A stretch of 64,000 nucleotides of DNA from Aurelia coerulea (Eukaryota; Cnidaria; Scyphozoa; Semaeostomeae; Ulmaridae), in NCBI GenBank assembly GCA_039566865.1, contig CM076955.1:15521501-15585500 (forward strand), written 5' to 3'. Shown here one piece after another: positions 41,201 to 44,824 of the stretch; within the stretch, counting starts at the first letter, position 1, and the number at the start of each line of letters is the position of its first letter. The notes under the pieces are model-generated. The model worked only from the letters and a program-made list of their open reading frames with translations, ran no database searches and had not been told where the DNA came from. The translations under genes were made by a program, and so were the position numbers.

Positions 41201-42586
41201 ATGCATAATGACGTCATTTCGCTTATTTCACATTTTGAAATACGCAATTTCGCAGAGAATAGACAGAGAAGGTTGGAAAAAAAGTACGACACACCATTCA
41301 CAACATTGTGATCTTTCATTTTATGAACAATTATTCCAACCCCGAACTTGTCCTTTAAGGAATATAAATGATTTTATTGGTGCCTCCATCTCTTAATTAG
41401 TGCATCTGTAATATTAGTGATGCTATTGCTAGAGAAGGGGTTAAGTTTTTAGAAAAGCGAGCATAAATGGCTGCTACATTGTTTCTTTGGATTGCATGGC
41501 TTGAAAGGAACTTTATGTACCTTCTTTTCGATATCTTGAAAATTTTCAGAATTTTCTTTTCTTAAAAGGATTAAAACAAAATTTTGAACAAAATTAAGAA
41601 TCACTGTAGCTTCTCAATCAGCGGAGGAGTTTTGATAATATTTTCAATAAGCCCACAAATTAGGAGACCTACAATATGACCAATACATCTTTGATAAACC
41701 CCCTCTTTAGACCCCTCGTAAAATGGAGCTTTTCGATAAATCTGATCCAGCCTCGTGGAATTTTGAATCGAGCGAATCTTTAGCAAAACTTTCAGGAAAT
41801 CAAGTACAGCTGACGTCATCCCAATAGGCAACCTATAGGGTTCTTTCTTGCTGAAAAATGTAGAAATCGAAAAATAACTGATTTTTGCAAAGGAGTCATG
41901 TATGTATGTAAGTATGTTTGTAATATTTTGCCATTATAAGATTAGAAATTAGATGTAACATAAATTTAGAAAAAAGGAATCTAATTACAAATGCACAATA
42001 TAATGCGAATGTAGAAAGGTAAAAATATAATTTGAGAACACCCCCAGTTTAAATGGCAGAGATATCATTAAAAGGTCAGTGCGACCCTGTTTCCATAATG
42101 GTCCCTCCAAAGGTTTCATTGACAGGAAAAACAATATCAAAACAAAACAAAGCTATAGGCCTAGCCAGTAACCTTCCTCTTTGTTGACAATTAAGTACTT
42201 TGAACAAGAGCTGATTTGACCGAAAAATGGAGCCTATGACCCAGATAAAATTTTTAACAGTTGACTTTTTTATCTTCTTCTTCCCAGTAGCCTATGTTTC
42301 TGCCTCTTCCTGCAAGATCTTGCAGAACAGTGATAAGGAAGCATCTTTTTGCCATTTCTAAAAATCTTATTGGAAAACATTTTCGTTGCAGGATACGAAA
42401 GATTTTCAGCTTCCCGAAGGGCTGCCAGTCACTCCACGAATGATGAATAAAGGTATTGATCCATACCAAAGCAATTTTGTTGATCAGAATCATCATGGTT
42501 CAAATTTATCATCTGGTCCTAAACTGCCTGTTGATTCACTACCACCCCTGTTGAAGACACAAGGCCGGGGAAATACCTCATTATAA
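5072..42586 (+). CDS. EF-hand and WD40-repeat protein of the WDR49/WDR64/EFCAB8/WDY type (25 exons)
   Basis: I joined 25 exons: 5072-5257, 5711-5748, 6949-7063, 7591-7719, 8902-9048, 11294-11582, 12348-12394, 14956-15093, 16461-16652, 18371-18562, 20281-20535, 21618-21782, 23938-24087, 27270-27320, 27840-27973, 28684-28719, 29016-29152, 30888-31048, 31878-32084, 33243-33280, 33850-33908, 37746-37848, 38592-38748, 39850-40005 and 42392-42586. All have AG/GT borders and the phase agrees at every junction, giving about 1158 residues. Residues about 75-205 form a degenerate EF-hand followed by a better one (DRSHEGLISWND). From about 206 to 930 come WD40 blades, with family words such as TVSKEG.IGIW, LWVTDAIRMPNV, IATGGVDHVVRLW, LITGARDGTAKIW and VSGSTDGSVKLW. 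The last 230 residues are charged and low in structure. Proteins of this type are linked to cilia and sperm axonemes (WDR49 is also called CFAP337); the exact paralogue is not certain. An in-frame TAA at 5060-5062 fixes the start. The acceptor of exon 4 is the least certain border. Confidence 0.85.
5711..5748 (+). CDS. EF-hand/WD40 gene, exon 2
   Basis: A 38-base exon between TTTTCTATGTTCAG and GTAAGC, encoding DKASSIQSVNMA. Phase 0 in, phase 2 out. It was chosen because it links exons 1 and 3 in frame with strong splice sites. Confidence 0.6.
5973..6488. mobile_element. Foldback MITE, CCGGGTGAGTCA-type ends, TA flanks
   Basis: The left end CCGGGTGAGTCAAAAAAGTT pairs with the right end ending TTTTTTGCTCAACTGG; a TA lies on each side. 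The interior also folds: a TCTGGTCCATGATTT word near 6181 is inverted near 6268-6285. The TA target and the end sequence suggest a Tc1/mariner-type origin (inference). It lies in intron 2. Confidence 0.8.
6949..7063 (+). CDS. EF-hand/WD40 gene, exon 3 (first EF-hand, part)
   Basis: Between AAAGTTTTAG and GTAAGC. It encodes APSEYEFALLEEKMNI then HLSDLMMRFEVHFDEE, resembling the entering helix of the first, degenerate EF-hand of this family. Phase 2 in, phase 0 out. Confidence 0.7.
7591..7719 (+). CDS. EF-hand/WD40 gene, exon 4
   Basis: It encodes VTFGLMDLPKFQAAIAELLG and ends LNEQAELLFRK before GTGAGA. The text GLMDLPKFQAAI matches the G-L-D-x-x-x-F pattern after a degenerate calcium loop. 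The acceptor is uncertain: in-phase AGs also precede 7519 and 7546. The shortest choice gives the most EF-hand-like spacing, but the pyrimidine tract is better for the longer ones. Phase 0 in and out. Confidence 0.6.
8223..8634. mobile_element. Foldback MITE with GGCCCCGTTTACACGATACC ends
   Basis: The left terminus (TA then GGCCCCGTTTACACGA) is matched inverted at 8614-8634. The sub-word ATTTCATATCGGATTGG and its complement occur several times inside, giving a multi-armed palindrome. It lies in intron 4 and has no coding capacity. Confidence 0.8.
8902..9048 (+). CDS. EF-hand/WD40 gene, exon 5 (second EF-hand)
   Basis: Between TTTTCTGTCCTAG and GTAAAT. It encodes IDRSHEGLISWNDFCTYI, a good EF-hand loop (D, S, E, G, I, then D at position 12), then a basic linker PRLIRFPNVK. 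Whether it binds calcium is not certain because the last loop position is D rather than E. Phase 0 in and out. Confidence 0.8.
9079..9732. mobile_element. Foldback MITE, CCGGGTGAGTCA-type ends, TA flanks
   Basis: The left end CCGGGTGAGTCATTAAAAAC and the right end TTATTGACTCACCAGG are inverted. Deeper matches (CTTGATATCCAGGGAACC on the right against GGTTCCCTGGATATCAAG on the left) show long arms. Parts of the same family occur at 19147-19752, 27395-27540, 31113-31459 and 55338-56100. Intron 5. Confidence 0.8.
9756..10570. mobile_element. Partial foldback element interrupted by another
   Basis: The segment 9756-9921 (TACCAGCTGAGCCAGAAAAA onward) resembles the left arm of the element at 56336-56954, including a GATCGAAG then TTTTCTCGC series. 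It is broken at 9922 by the next element, after which related-looking sequence may resume at 10532 (ACGAGAATTTCATGGGTGAA). The right end is not clear. Confidence 0.5.
9924..10531. mobile_element. Foldback MITE, CAGGGTGTCCCAAAAA-type ends, TA flanks
   Basis: The left end CAGGGTGTCCCAAAAATGTG and the right end TTTTCTGAGACACCCTG are inverted, with TA on both sides. The inner arms share ATGGAGCTATGACCTT and its complement. It sits inside the partial element 9756-10570. Intron 5. Confidence 0.8.
10728..11122. mobile_element. Foldback MITE, CCGGGTGAATAAA-type ends
   Basis: CCGGGTGAATAAAGAAAG on the left pairs imperfectly with CTTTTTACTCATCCTG on the right. The interior resembles 5973-6488 (CCAGTCAAATGCTAACTT and the AAATCATGGGCCAGAA word). 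A diverged copy of that family in intron 5. Confidence 0.7.
11294..11582 (+). CDS. EF-hand/WD40 gene, exon 6 (first WD40 region)
   Basis: Between GCCTTCCCAG and GTAGGT. It encodes VTVSKEGIIGIWSV and, after a linker, TKLWVTDAIRMPNVHKMAI and RDICFFDM, two family signatures. Phase 0 in, phase 1 out. Residues about 206-302. Confidence 0.85.
11673..12092. mobile_element. Foldback MITE, long arms
   Basis: The left arm begins AATCCACCTTTTCAAGGTAA and the right arm ends TTACCTTGAAAAGGTGGATT. The arms are almost wholly complementary down to a centre near 11882 (TGGACAAATTTTTGTCCA), so a single strand would form one long hairpin. Intron 6. Confidence 0.85.
12348..12394 (+). CDS. EF-hand/WD40 gene, exon 7
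   Basis: A 47-base exon between TTGTTATTTCAG and GTGAGG, encoding LPQVPMCLEYYYDKK, a strong family signature between blades. Phase 1 in, phase 0 out. Confidence 0.8.
12575..12987. mobile_element. Foldback MITE with GGGCCTGTTTATA-type ends
   Basis: GGGCCTGTTTATAAGGGGAA on the left; TTCCCTCATATAAACAG on the right. The inner words CACCTGCCAGACCCGGGGC and TGTCTGGCAGGTGAGGTG are inverted. Same superfamily as 3023-3417. Intron 7. Confidence 0.75.
13105..13640 (+). mobile_element. LINE ORF2 C-terminal remnant and 3' UTR
   Basis: The plus strand encodes NPRCPSNDGVENTKHVLLHC then HSHDAHKRDLLDSV and LSNALLLEMILYGD. This is the cysteine/histidine motif region and tail found at the end of many LINE ORF2 proteins. 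No acceptor-donor pair in frame with the host gene was found, and the reading frame decays after 13320. The 3' UTR follows. Intron 7. Confidence 0.7.
13751..14193. mobile_element. Foldback MITE, ACAGTAAAAACCTGCATATA ends
   Basis: The left end TACAGTAAAAACCTGCATA is matched inverted by ATGCGGGCTTTTACTATA. Words of the form GGTTCTTAT recur in both arms. Intron 7. Confidence 0.8.
14311..14848. mobile_element. Foldback MITE, copy A (second copy at 40029-40503)
   Basis: The left end ATAGACTTATTACTTTTCGT pairs with the right end ACGAAAAGTTATATGTCTAG. The arms include CTTATAAAGTGGGCCC and its complement. The same element, with the same interior (CGGCCTAGAGTTCTCGTAGC), recurs at 40029-40503. Intron 7. 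Confidence 0.8.
14956..15093 (+). CDS. EF-hand/WD40 gene, exon 8
   Basis: Between TTTCCTTGACAG and GTAAGT. It encodes SMLFFGTDRGDINILIF, a WD40 blade edge typical of the family. 46 codons, phase 0 in and out. Confidence 0.8.
15529..15987. mobile_element. Probable diverged foldback element
   Basis: TAGGCCTTGTTCTTTC on the left and TGTGTGAACGGGGCTTT on the right are weakly inverted. Several words containing GGAACG and CGTTCC alternate inside. The ends resemble the GGCCCCGTTTACAC superfamily but are imperfect. Intron 8. Confidence 0.5.
16461..16652 (+). CDS. EF-hand/WD40 gene, exon 9
   Basis: Between CGTTTCAACAG and GTAAGT. It encodes HSDWVRRMRYLPESDMLISC, a family blade, and ends YIFKVMK. 64 codons, phase 0 in and out. 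Confidence 0.85.
16653..16975 (+). repeat. Three-copy ~100 bp tandem repeat directly after exon 9
   Basis: A unit of about 100 bases (CTCGCTGGCTTCTTTATTCT ... GATAAGCTATGAAAGTAAGA) occurs three times, starting near 16677, 16774 and 16876. Each unit ends with a GCTATGAA(A/T)GTAAG word that resembles the true exon 9 donor TATGAAAGTAAG. The repeat therefore seems to have grown from sequence spanning the exon border. Confidence 0.75.
17563..18053. mobile_element. Dispersed foldback element, copy 1
   Basis: ATAGGGCACAAATCTTTCAA on the left and TTGAAGATTTGAGCCCTAT on the right are inverted. GAATGGCTTGAAAGG and CCAAGCCATTTATTTC also pair. Related sequence, including a GATGACGTCA word, occurs at 41450-41880, 45226-45775 and 53850-54720. 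Intron 9. Confidence 0.65.
18371..18562 (+). CDS. EF-hand/WD40 gene, exon 10
   Basis: Between TTTTTCCCAG and GTAAGT. It encodes GIDCFDYSKGRTIIATGGVD then HVVRLWDPYVTFKPIAILKG, one full WD40 blade with the GH-like and WD dipeptides and the strongest family match in the window. 64 codons, phase 0. Confidence 0.9.
18720..18920 (-). mobile_element. LINE 3' UTR fragment
   Basis: Resembles 713-920 and 59281-59470 (TACCCTACTCTACCTACAA, GGGGAGCAAAA, ACTACCCCACA). No coding part. Intron 10. Confidence 0.5.
19147..19752. mobile_element. Foldback MITE, CCGGGTGAATAAA-type ends
   Basis: CCGGGTGAATAAAAAAAGGC on the left and CCTTTTTATTGACTCACCCGG on the right are inverted. The interior resembles 9079-9732 (CTTCAAGAAA, CCTCCC/AAGAGG words). 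Intron 10. Confidence 0.75.
20281..20535 (+). CDS. EF-hand/WD40 gene, exon 11
   Basis: Between TCTTTTCTAG and GTATCT. It completes the blade begun in exon 10 (CLKSWDIREHSCIQTI) and ends GRPLCSVLYNAAYQQ, starting the next. 85 codons, phase 0 in and out. Confidence 0.85.
20714..21059. mobile_element. Foldback MITE with long G/C homopolymer ends and a captured exon fragment
   Basis: The left arm has a run of about 12 G then TAACTTGAGTTCTC; the right arm has GAGAACCTAAGTTAC then a run of C, ending CCCCGGGG. The interior has tandem CCCATAAATCCGG words. The word AAGTCATGGGATATCAGAGA at 20892-20914 copies the start of exon 11 with one change. Intron 11. Confidence 0.75.
21330..21547. mobile_element. 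Right half of a CCGGGTGAGTCA-type foldback element
   Basis: The series GACCAGAATGGAACGTGGAA, TGAATGATTTTACCAAGCAA and CTTTTACTCACCTG follows the right arm of 5973-6488 and 10728-11122. The left arm is missing or too diverged to see. Intron 11. Confidence 0.6.
21618..21782 (+). CDS. EF-hand/WD40 gene, exon 12
   Basis: Between TTCATGTTGTAG and GTAAGT. It encodes VITGCEGSEVIVWDVETGK and ALDGQGQRLITGARDGTAK, two WD40 blade halves. 55 codons, phase 0. Confidence 0.9.
22409..22506. mobile_element. Solo end of a CCGGGTG-type element
   Basis: The stretch ending GGGTCACCCGGTA matches the right terminus of the foldback family in this intron. No left partner was identified nearby. Confidence 0.4.
22717..23013 (+). 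mobile_element. LINE relic, R2/type-1 retrotransposon C-terminus
   Basis: The plus strand encodes KTCLIIDPSSPFDPRIAVKE, then IVPIVIGALRRVTEKIEFWI, then VELLQKGCLLGSARI. This is recognisable as the endonuclease-proximal tail of R2-like/type-1 LINE polyproteins. The frame ends at a TAA near 23013 and no upstream domain is left. A TAA/ATAA microsatellite lies just before it (22562-22590). Intron 12. Confidence 0.75.
23156..23327. repeat. GC-rich inverted repeat ending GGGCCTA
   Basis: AAGAGTCGTGCCGCGCCGAA and TTCGGCACGGCGCGGCATGA are inverted copies, and the segment ends ACGGGCCTA as do other foldback elements here. A left end is not clear. Intron 12. Confidence 0.5.
23938..24087 (+). CDS. EF-hand/WD40 gene, exon 13
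   Basis: Between CTTTCTCCCAAAG and GTAAGA. It starts IWNLTTGLQEKK, completing the blade of exon 12, and continues ILTVGWSRKLLMFNDSLE. 50 codons, phase 0. A larger overlapping open frame (23598-24152) in another phase is a shadow. Confidence 0.85.
24360..24965 (-). mobile_element. Penelope-like element relic, GIY-YIG end (left, inverted copy)
   Basis: The minus strand reads SYFGKTYR then QQGKSTTSSFSA and RDHSN, the pattern of the C-terminal GIY-YIG endonuclease domain of Penelope-like retroelements. Stops interrupt it. 3' flanking sequence follows to about 24360. It faces the second copy at 24990. Confidence 0.65.
24990..25340 (+). mobile_element. Penelope-like element relic, GIY-YIG end (right copy)
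   Basis: The plus strand reads LSAIYKIQCASCNASYFGK, SREHLGINEQGKS and FSAITDHSNQPGHASSLDD, a clear partial GIY-YIG domain with the CxxC-like cysteines of Penelope elements. The frame diverges after NLLI. No reverse transcriptase is left. Intron 13. Confidence 0.75.
25341..26267. other. Intronic stretch, no gene seen
   Basis: No exon or full element was recognised. The open frame at 26038-26247 on the minus strand has no domain or splice support. Confidence 0.4.
26268..27026 (+). mobile_element. LINE 5'-truncated insertion with 14 bp target duplication
   Basis: TGCATATGCTCGCA stands at 26268-26281 and again at 27013-27026. Between them the plus strand encodes ALPLIRNLGWLTIRELIDF, NALAPDYLSNIFQSV and KSFAYRGAKVWSDL, the tail of a LINE ORF2, followed by an AT-rich 3' UTR and a tail of AAAGTTAAAGTTAAAA. 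This is a clean, 5'-truncated retroposition event in intron 13. Confidence 0.8.
27270..27320 (+). CDS. EF-hand/WD40 gene, exon 14
   Basis: A 51-base exon between CTTTGCATCTAG and GTAAGT, encoding GGTAVADPTWSKLESHA, the loop before the next blade. Phase 0 in and out. Confidence 0.75.
27395..27540. mobile_element. Internal fragment of a CCGGGTGAGTCA-type element
   Basis: CCCTTCAAGAAACCTTCAAA and the CCCTCTGGGAGGATGAAAG words match the centres of 9079-9732 and 55800-56130. No ends are seen. A TCA/GCA microsatellite precedes it (27359-27382). Confidence 0.45.
27840..27973 (+). CDS. EF-hand/WD40 gene, exon 15
   Basis: Between TCTGTTTTCTTAG and GTGAGT. It encodes DDILSASYYPPNLIATSSFD then GGIFIWSLE, a strong family blade. 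Phase 0 in, phase 2 out. Confidence 0.85.
28684..28719 (+). CDS. EF-hand/WD40 gene, exon 16
   Basis: A 36-base exon between TTAACTCTTTTAG and GTAAGT, encoding KKRVTNAGIVQ. Phase 2 in and out; it links exons 15 and 17 in frame. Confidence 0.65.
29016..29152 (+). CDS. EF-hand/WD40 gene, exon 17
   Basis: Between TTCTTTTCCAG and GTTAGA. It encodes PVDNVLFLTSRSYQ then VLVTTEGGKIEFWPV, with the FL..R and GG.I.FW signatures of the family. Phase 2 in, phase 1 out. Confidence 0.85.
29153..29609. other. GT-rich intronic stretch
   Basis: Sequence rich in GGTTGGG, GTCGG and TTTAGGGGT words at 29190-29420. The antisense frame 29571-29284 is threonine and proline rich and looks like a composition effect. 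No exon recognised. Confidence 0.35.
29612..30572. mobile_element. Long foldback element, CCGGGTTTCCCAAAAA ends, TA flanks
   Basis: The left end CCGGGTTTCCCAAAAAAAGG and the right end CTTTTTTTGGGACACCCGG are inverted with TA on each side. The arms stay complementary for over 200 bases (ACTTGAAGATTGATACCT with AGGTATTAATCTTCAAGT; CCAGAGCTTTTGGG with CCAAAAGCTCTGG). At 961 bp it is the largest of its family here after 45873-46936. Intron 17. Confidence 0.85.
30888..31048 (+). CDS. EF-hand/WD40 gene, exon 18
   Basis: Between TTTTGTTTCAG and GTAAGT. It encodes SILSIATDKPNDYLISGDSK then GIVVVWDIQRY, a full WD40 blade. Phase 1 in, phase 0 out. Confidence 0.9.
31113..31459. mobile_element. Right half of a CCGGGTGAGTCA-type foldback element
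   Basis: It ends TTTTCTGACTCACCCGG and includes TTGATATCCAGGGAGCCGTG, as in the right arm of 9079-9732. The left arm is lost. A CTCCCAAGAGGATAGCACGT word is shared with 9430 and 19410. Intron 18. Confidence 0.65.
31614..31779. mobile_element. Small foldback MITE, CAGTATTACCC ends
   Basis: CAGTATTACCCGGCCATTGA and CAGTGGTGGGGTAATATTG are inverted with TA on both sides. 166 bp, no coding capacity. Intron 18. Confidence 0.7.
31878..32084 (+). CDS. EF-hand/WD40 gene, exon 19
   Basis: Between CTTTTAACAG and GTAAAT. It encodes PAHSAGVVSLQFISHE and VVSGSTDGSVKLWTLEG, the last clear WD40 blade, then IGMFSQ. 69 codons, phase 0 in and out. Confidence 0.9.
32228..32378. mobile_element. Short hairpin element
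   Basis: The words ACAGGAAAATATAAAGCC and GGCTTTATATTTTCCTGT form inner arms, and CATACTAACTGGTTTTG pairs with CAAAACCGGTTAGTATA. About 150 bp, intron 19. Confidence 0.7.
32379..33242. other. Intronic stretch, no gene seen
   Basis: No exon, element end or RNA gene was recognised. The antisense frame 32908-32666 has no domain. Confidence 0.35.
33243..33280 (+). CDS. EF-hand/WD40 gene, exon 20
   Basis: A 38-base exon between CTCTCTTCACAG and GTAAGT, encoding KTTWDLSDQTTY, which resembles the Q..W.L stretch after the last blade in this family. Phase 0 in, phase 2 out. Confidence 0.7.
33850..33908 (+). CDS. EF-hand/WD40 gene, exon 21
   Basis: Between TTTGTTTCAG and GTAAAT, encoding SLPVKKSRSKVKRNINRQA, a basic linker. 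Phase 2 in, phase 1 out. Confidence 0.65.
34146..34297. mobile_element. Near-perfect hairpin element, TTAA-type flanks
   Basis: Arms of about 75 bases, from AAAGGGTCTGTTTCATCCAG to CTGGATGAAACAGACCCTTT, meet near 34222. TTAA occurs at both edges, as for piggyBac-type targets (inference). It lies in the left part of the composite element. Confidence 0.75.
34427..36432 (+). mobile_element. LINE, 5'-truncated, with reverse transcriptase and 35 bp target duplication
   Basis: A 35-base word (AGAGTTTGCCCTAATAGTTT...) at 34392-34426 recurs exactly at 36433-36467. Between them the plus strand reads from about 34430 through a reverse transcriptase: RPISVLLTVSKIYERL, AFDCVKHDLL, GVPQGSVLGPLLFNIY and the catalytic YADD. 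A TAG at 35582-35584 breaks the frame once, and a one-base shift near 36123 separates the last 30 codons (KFKRKIKSW...). The end is an ATAATAATGATAAT tail. It is a recent but dead copy of a CR1/jockey-like LINE; the exact clade is not certain. Confidence 0.9.
34793..36142 (+). pseudogene. LINE reverse-transcriptase ORF, one in-frame stop and a late frameshift
   Basis: The best preserved coding part of the LINE. The block with AFDCVKHDLL, PQGSVLGPLLF and YADDTTLY holds the palm catalytic aspartates, all present. After the TAG at 35582 the same frame continues EKLLGIAIDNKVTFEHH and then the conserved CPLAWMFHSRQ and NKI..RALR region. The first 120 codons upstream of 34793 (VAEIFNNYFVTVTETLD...) are open too but lack an ATG. 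Such tails are normal in truncated LINEs. Confidence 0.85.
36626..37348. mobile_element. Foldback MITE, CCGGGTGAGTAAAAC ends, TA flanks
   Basis: CCGGGTGAGTAAAACACGTG on the left and TTATTTTGTTCTCAACCAG on the right; deeper arms GGCGGACTGTGACGTCACGT and ACGTGACGTCACAGTCCGCC match perfectly. Intron 21. Confidence 0.8.
37364..37481. mobile_element. Small foldback MITE, AGTCTGTCTCAAATTAGAT ends
   Basis: AGTCTGTCTCAAATTAGATA and ATCTAATTTGAGACAGACT are inverted, with a GATATCACCTG / CAGGTGACATC second layer. 118 bp. The same end word occurs at 59508. Intron 21. Confidence 0.8.
37746..37848 (+). CDS. EF-hand/WD40 gene, exon 22
   Basis: Between TTTTTTCATAG and GTAAAA. It encodes DDSMIERKKLPDISNRIDSD then ILTDRSLIPDDEK, a charged C-terminal segment. 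Phase 1 in, phase 2 out. Confidence 0.7.
38592..38748 (+). CDS. EF-hand/WD40 gene, exon 23
   Basis: Between GTTCATTCTTTAG and GTAAGC. It encodes PYSTSALPDVRTSSPPAGVE and then EYYRSRTMILDDVANRNDVW. Phase 2 in, phase 0 out. Confidence 0.75.
38770..39530 (+). repeat. Three-copy degenerate direct repeat, interrupted by a hAT MITE
   Basis: A segment with AAAGAAATCAAGAAG, AAGTCATGCTACAAA and CAGTTTCAGGG occurs near 38811, 39041 and 39366, the last two with long matches. The MITE 39180-39339 sits between copies two and three. The open frame 39273-39530 reads across this repeat and is not a gene. Confidence 0.65.
39180..39339. mobile_element. hAT-type MITE with 8 bp target duplication GCAAAGTA
   Basis: GCAAAGTA stands at 39172-39179 and 39340-39347. 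The element starts CAGGAACGTAGG and ends CCTACGTCTCTG. An 8 bp duplication with CAG/CTG termini is the hallmark of hAT elements. Inside are AGGGCACTT repeats. Related ends at 60730-61184. Confidence 0.85.
39850..40005 (+). CDS. EF-hand/WD40 gene, exon 24
   Basis: Between TCTTCCTTCCAG and GTGAGA. It encodes SILGENYNESFKRRMTDRKS then CSPFKALYTP. An AG further upstream (39820-39821) was rejected because it gives a stop. 52 codons, phase 0 in and out. Confidence 0.75.
40029..40503. mobile_element. Foldback MITE, copy B of 14311-14848
   Basis: It shares the arms (GATTTGCTGATATCACTTGG; CTTATAAAGTGGGCCCC) and the centre of copy A, but its left end is shortened. It begins about 25 bases after the exon 24 donor. 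Confidence 0.8.
40954..41358. mobile_element. Foldback MITE, TTAA flanks, AGGACAAGTCCGGGGTT ends
   Basis: AAAGGACAAGTCCGGGGTTT and AACCCCGAACTTGTCCTTT are inverted, with TTAA on both sides. Inner arms share a weak AATTACGTCAT series. Probably piggyBac-like target use (inference). Intron 24. Confidence 0.75.
41440..41900. mobile_element. Dispersed foldback element, copy 2 (partial)
   Basis: GATTGCATGGCTTGAAAGGA and the ATCTTGAAAATTTTCAGAA words match the arms of 17563-18053 and 45226-45775; a TGACGTCATC word lies on the right. The right end is not seen. Intron 24. Confidence 0.5.
42392..42586 (+). CDS. EF-hand/WD40 gene, exon 25 (stop)
   Basis: After TTTTCGTTGCAG. It encodes DTKDFQLPEGLPVTPRMMNK and ends KTQGRGNTSL before TAA at 42584-42586. 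The segment is proline rich and polar. Phase 0 in. No certain poly(A) signal is visible before the next element at 42603. Confidence 0.75.
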   Translation, partial: DTKDFQLPEGLPVTPRMMNKGIDPYQSNFVDQNHHGSNLSSGPKLPVDSLPPLLKTQGRGNTSL

Positions 42587-42602
42587 CTTGCTCTGACAAC
42601 GA

Positions 42603-43178
42603 CAGCTTTTATAACACAACGGGATCAGTTGCTTCTGATTGACACCGCAATTCAGAGTAATTAGCGATTGTATACAAAGACAGCTCTCTTAACCAGTAAT
42701 TCAAAATAAAGAGAGCCGCGAGAGTTGCTCTAAACCCATGCAGCTAGCTCGCTCGTCATGCATTCCAGAAATGGTTTTCAAGAGCAAACATGAGCATATA
42801 TCGAAGAAAAAAGGAGTATCTAAATAGCTGTTTTATTTCTTTGGTCCAGAGGCTGAGAAGTAAATGTTTTAATTGCGTCCAAATATTACGAGAATTGCAT
42901 CGCCTCCCAATCAGCTTCTGACCCAAACAAATAAAATGCCAGAGGTAGATGTTTAGATATATCCTTTTTCTTTCAATATATGCTCATTTTTACTCTTAAA
43001 AACAATTTCTGGAATGCATAACGAGTGAGCTAGCTACCTGGGTTTCAGCGAACCTTTTGCGGCATTGTTTGTTTTGAATTCCTGGCTGAAAGAGCTTCCT
43101 TTGTCTGTAATCGCTAATCGCTTTGAATTCCGTTGCCAATCATAAGCAACTGATGCTATCGTGTTGCAAAACCTTGCC
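42603..43178. mobile_element. Foldback MITE, second copy of the 33969-36584 family
   Basis: CTTTTATAACACAACGGGAT on the left and CTATCGTGTTGCAAAACC on the right, with inner arms CAGCTAGCTCGCTCGTCATG and ATAACGAGTGAGCTAGCTA. Its sub-terminal words (GATTGACACC, AATTAGCGATT) match the composite element in intron 21. It starts within 20 bases of the stop codon, so it may supply the 3' end of the mRNA. Confidence 0.75.
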
Positions 43179-43428
43179 TTGTTGTTTTTGATCTTGGATG
43201 AAGCCAAAAGAAGATGGGATAAAAGTTAAAGGAGAAGAGAAAAAGCGAAAAAAGAGAAGTAAAGATTTTGGGAAGTAGAATTTTCACGAAAAATCAAAGA
43301 CCAAAATACAGCATATCAGGTAATAACAATCAAAATTAGAGTTTTGGGGAATAGAATAACATAGAATAAAGCGAAAATTTGACCCAATTAACAAAAATGG
43401 TGTATCGAAAATGAAAATCACCAAGGTA

Positions 43429-43975
43429 CCAGGTGTCCACAAAAAAGTACTCCCGTTTGAAAAATCACCATAATTTGATTACACGCCCGATCTTCAATTT
43501 TCTTTTTTTGGGAAGTAGATCAAGGACCAAATTCTCTTCCAAGATCTAGCTGATCTTGTAATTGGTTTAGAAATTAGCAAATTTAACTCTTTTTAGGGCT
43601 ACCTGGTTTTGAATCATACTGCAAAAAAGCACTGATGATTGCCATTTCAATTTCTTTTTGCGTGTAAAGCTTCTAGCTTGTCATAAATGACAGAAAGAAT
43701 TAAGCGCACTATCATTAGAGACTTCAATGATGATAAAACATCTGAAAATCTTGGCTCTTAGGCAAGATTGAGTATTCTGCTTGAAAACAATTACTCAGAA
43801 TACTGTAAGGTTTCTCGACGTGTAACTTCGACCTTGCTATTTCAAAAGCAATATTTTATCATCTGTGAATATTTTTGGGTCTTTGACAAAACGACTCAAA
43901 AAGAAAATTTTATCAAAGGTTTGATAATCAATTTTTGGTGATTTTTAAACAAGAGTACTTTTTTAGGACACCCGG
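43429..43975. mobile_element. Foldback MITE, CCAGGTGTCCACAAAAAAGT ends, TA flanks
   Basis: The right end ACTTTTTTAGGACACCCGG matches the left inverted; TA on both sides. It shares its interior with 44108-44824 (TTTAGGGCTACCTGGTTTTGAA). Confidence 0.8.
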
Positions 43976-44107
43976 TAGTTCTGAGTTATTGATGGAATAG
44001 ATTTAAAGCTATTTGGAGAAGAGTCTGGAATAAGTAGCATTTTCTATATATTTTATAAAGGCCCATCACTGGAACCTATCAAATTCATCTGCCCAATTCT
44101 AACTAGC

Positions 44108-44824
44108 TACCTGGTGCCCAAATAACATATTTTTCATATTTCTTGGATTTATCTACCGGGAGGGTATCCCTTCAGCGCAGGTGCTGATTTCAAGGAGCCC
44201 TCTCATAAAACAAAACTAATATTGATATATAAGATAATTACCAACAGCTGTAGTTAAAAACTTATTTACTACCTAAAATCCTATTTACAATGAAAAAATC
44301 TCAAAATTTGAAGAAACACCAAAATTTGATTGCAAGGATTCAACTTTCTTTTTTTCCTTGCAAGTAGATCTATGACCGAGTATTTTCTCAGATATAACTT
44401 ATCTTTTTATTTGATTTAAAGATTTGCAAATTCTGCTTGTTTTAGGGCAGCCTGGTTTTGAAGCATGTTACAAAGAAGCATAATGATTACCAGATTAACT
44501 TCTTTGTGTAAATCAAACTTCTAACTTGGCCATAAAAGTCAGAATGAAACGCACACTATCGTCGGAGACTTGAAAAATGAAGAAAAATCTCCAAATATTG
44601 GCGATTAGGCAAGATTAACAATATTGCTCAAAGGGTGTTGAACAAAATCGGGGTTTTCGATGTGTCATTTTGCACCCTTTGTGAAAAGTAAACTTTCATT
44701 TTATTACCTTTGAGAATAAATGGATCATATATCAATCAAATCAGATCAAAAAGAACTTTTAGTGATAGGCTGAAAAACTATTTTTGATGATTTTTTAGAA
44801 CGGGATGATTTTTGGGACACCCGA
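44108..44824. mobile_element. Foldback MITE, sister copy of 43429-43975
   Basis: It begins CCTGGTGCCCAAAT and ends ATTTTTGGGACACCCGA. The interior follows the neighbour at 43429 with many changes; an extra 100-base segment near 44155-44270 looks inserted. Confidence 0.65.
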
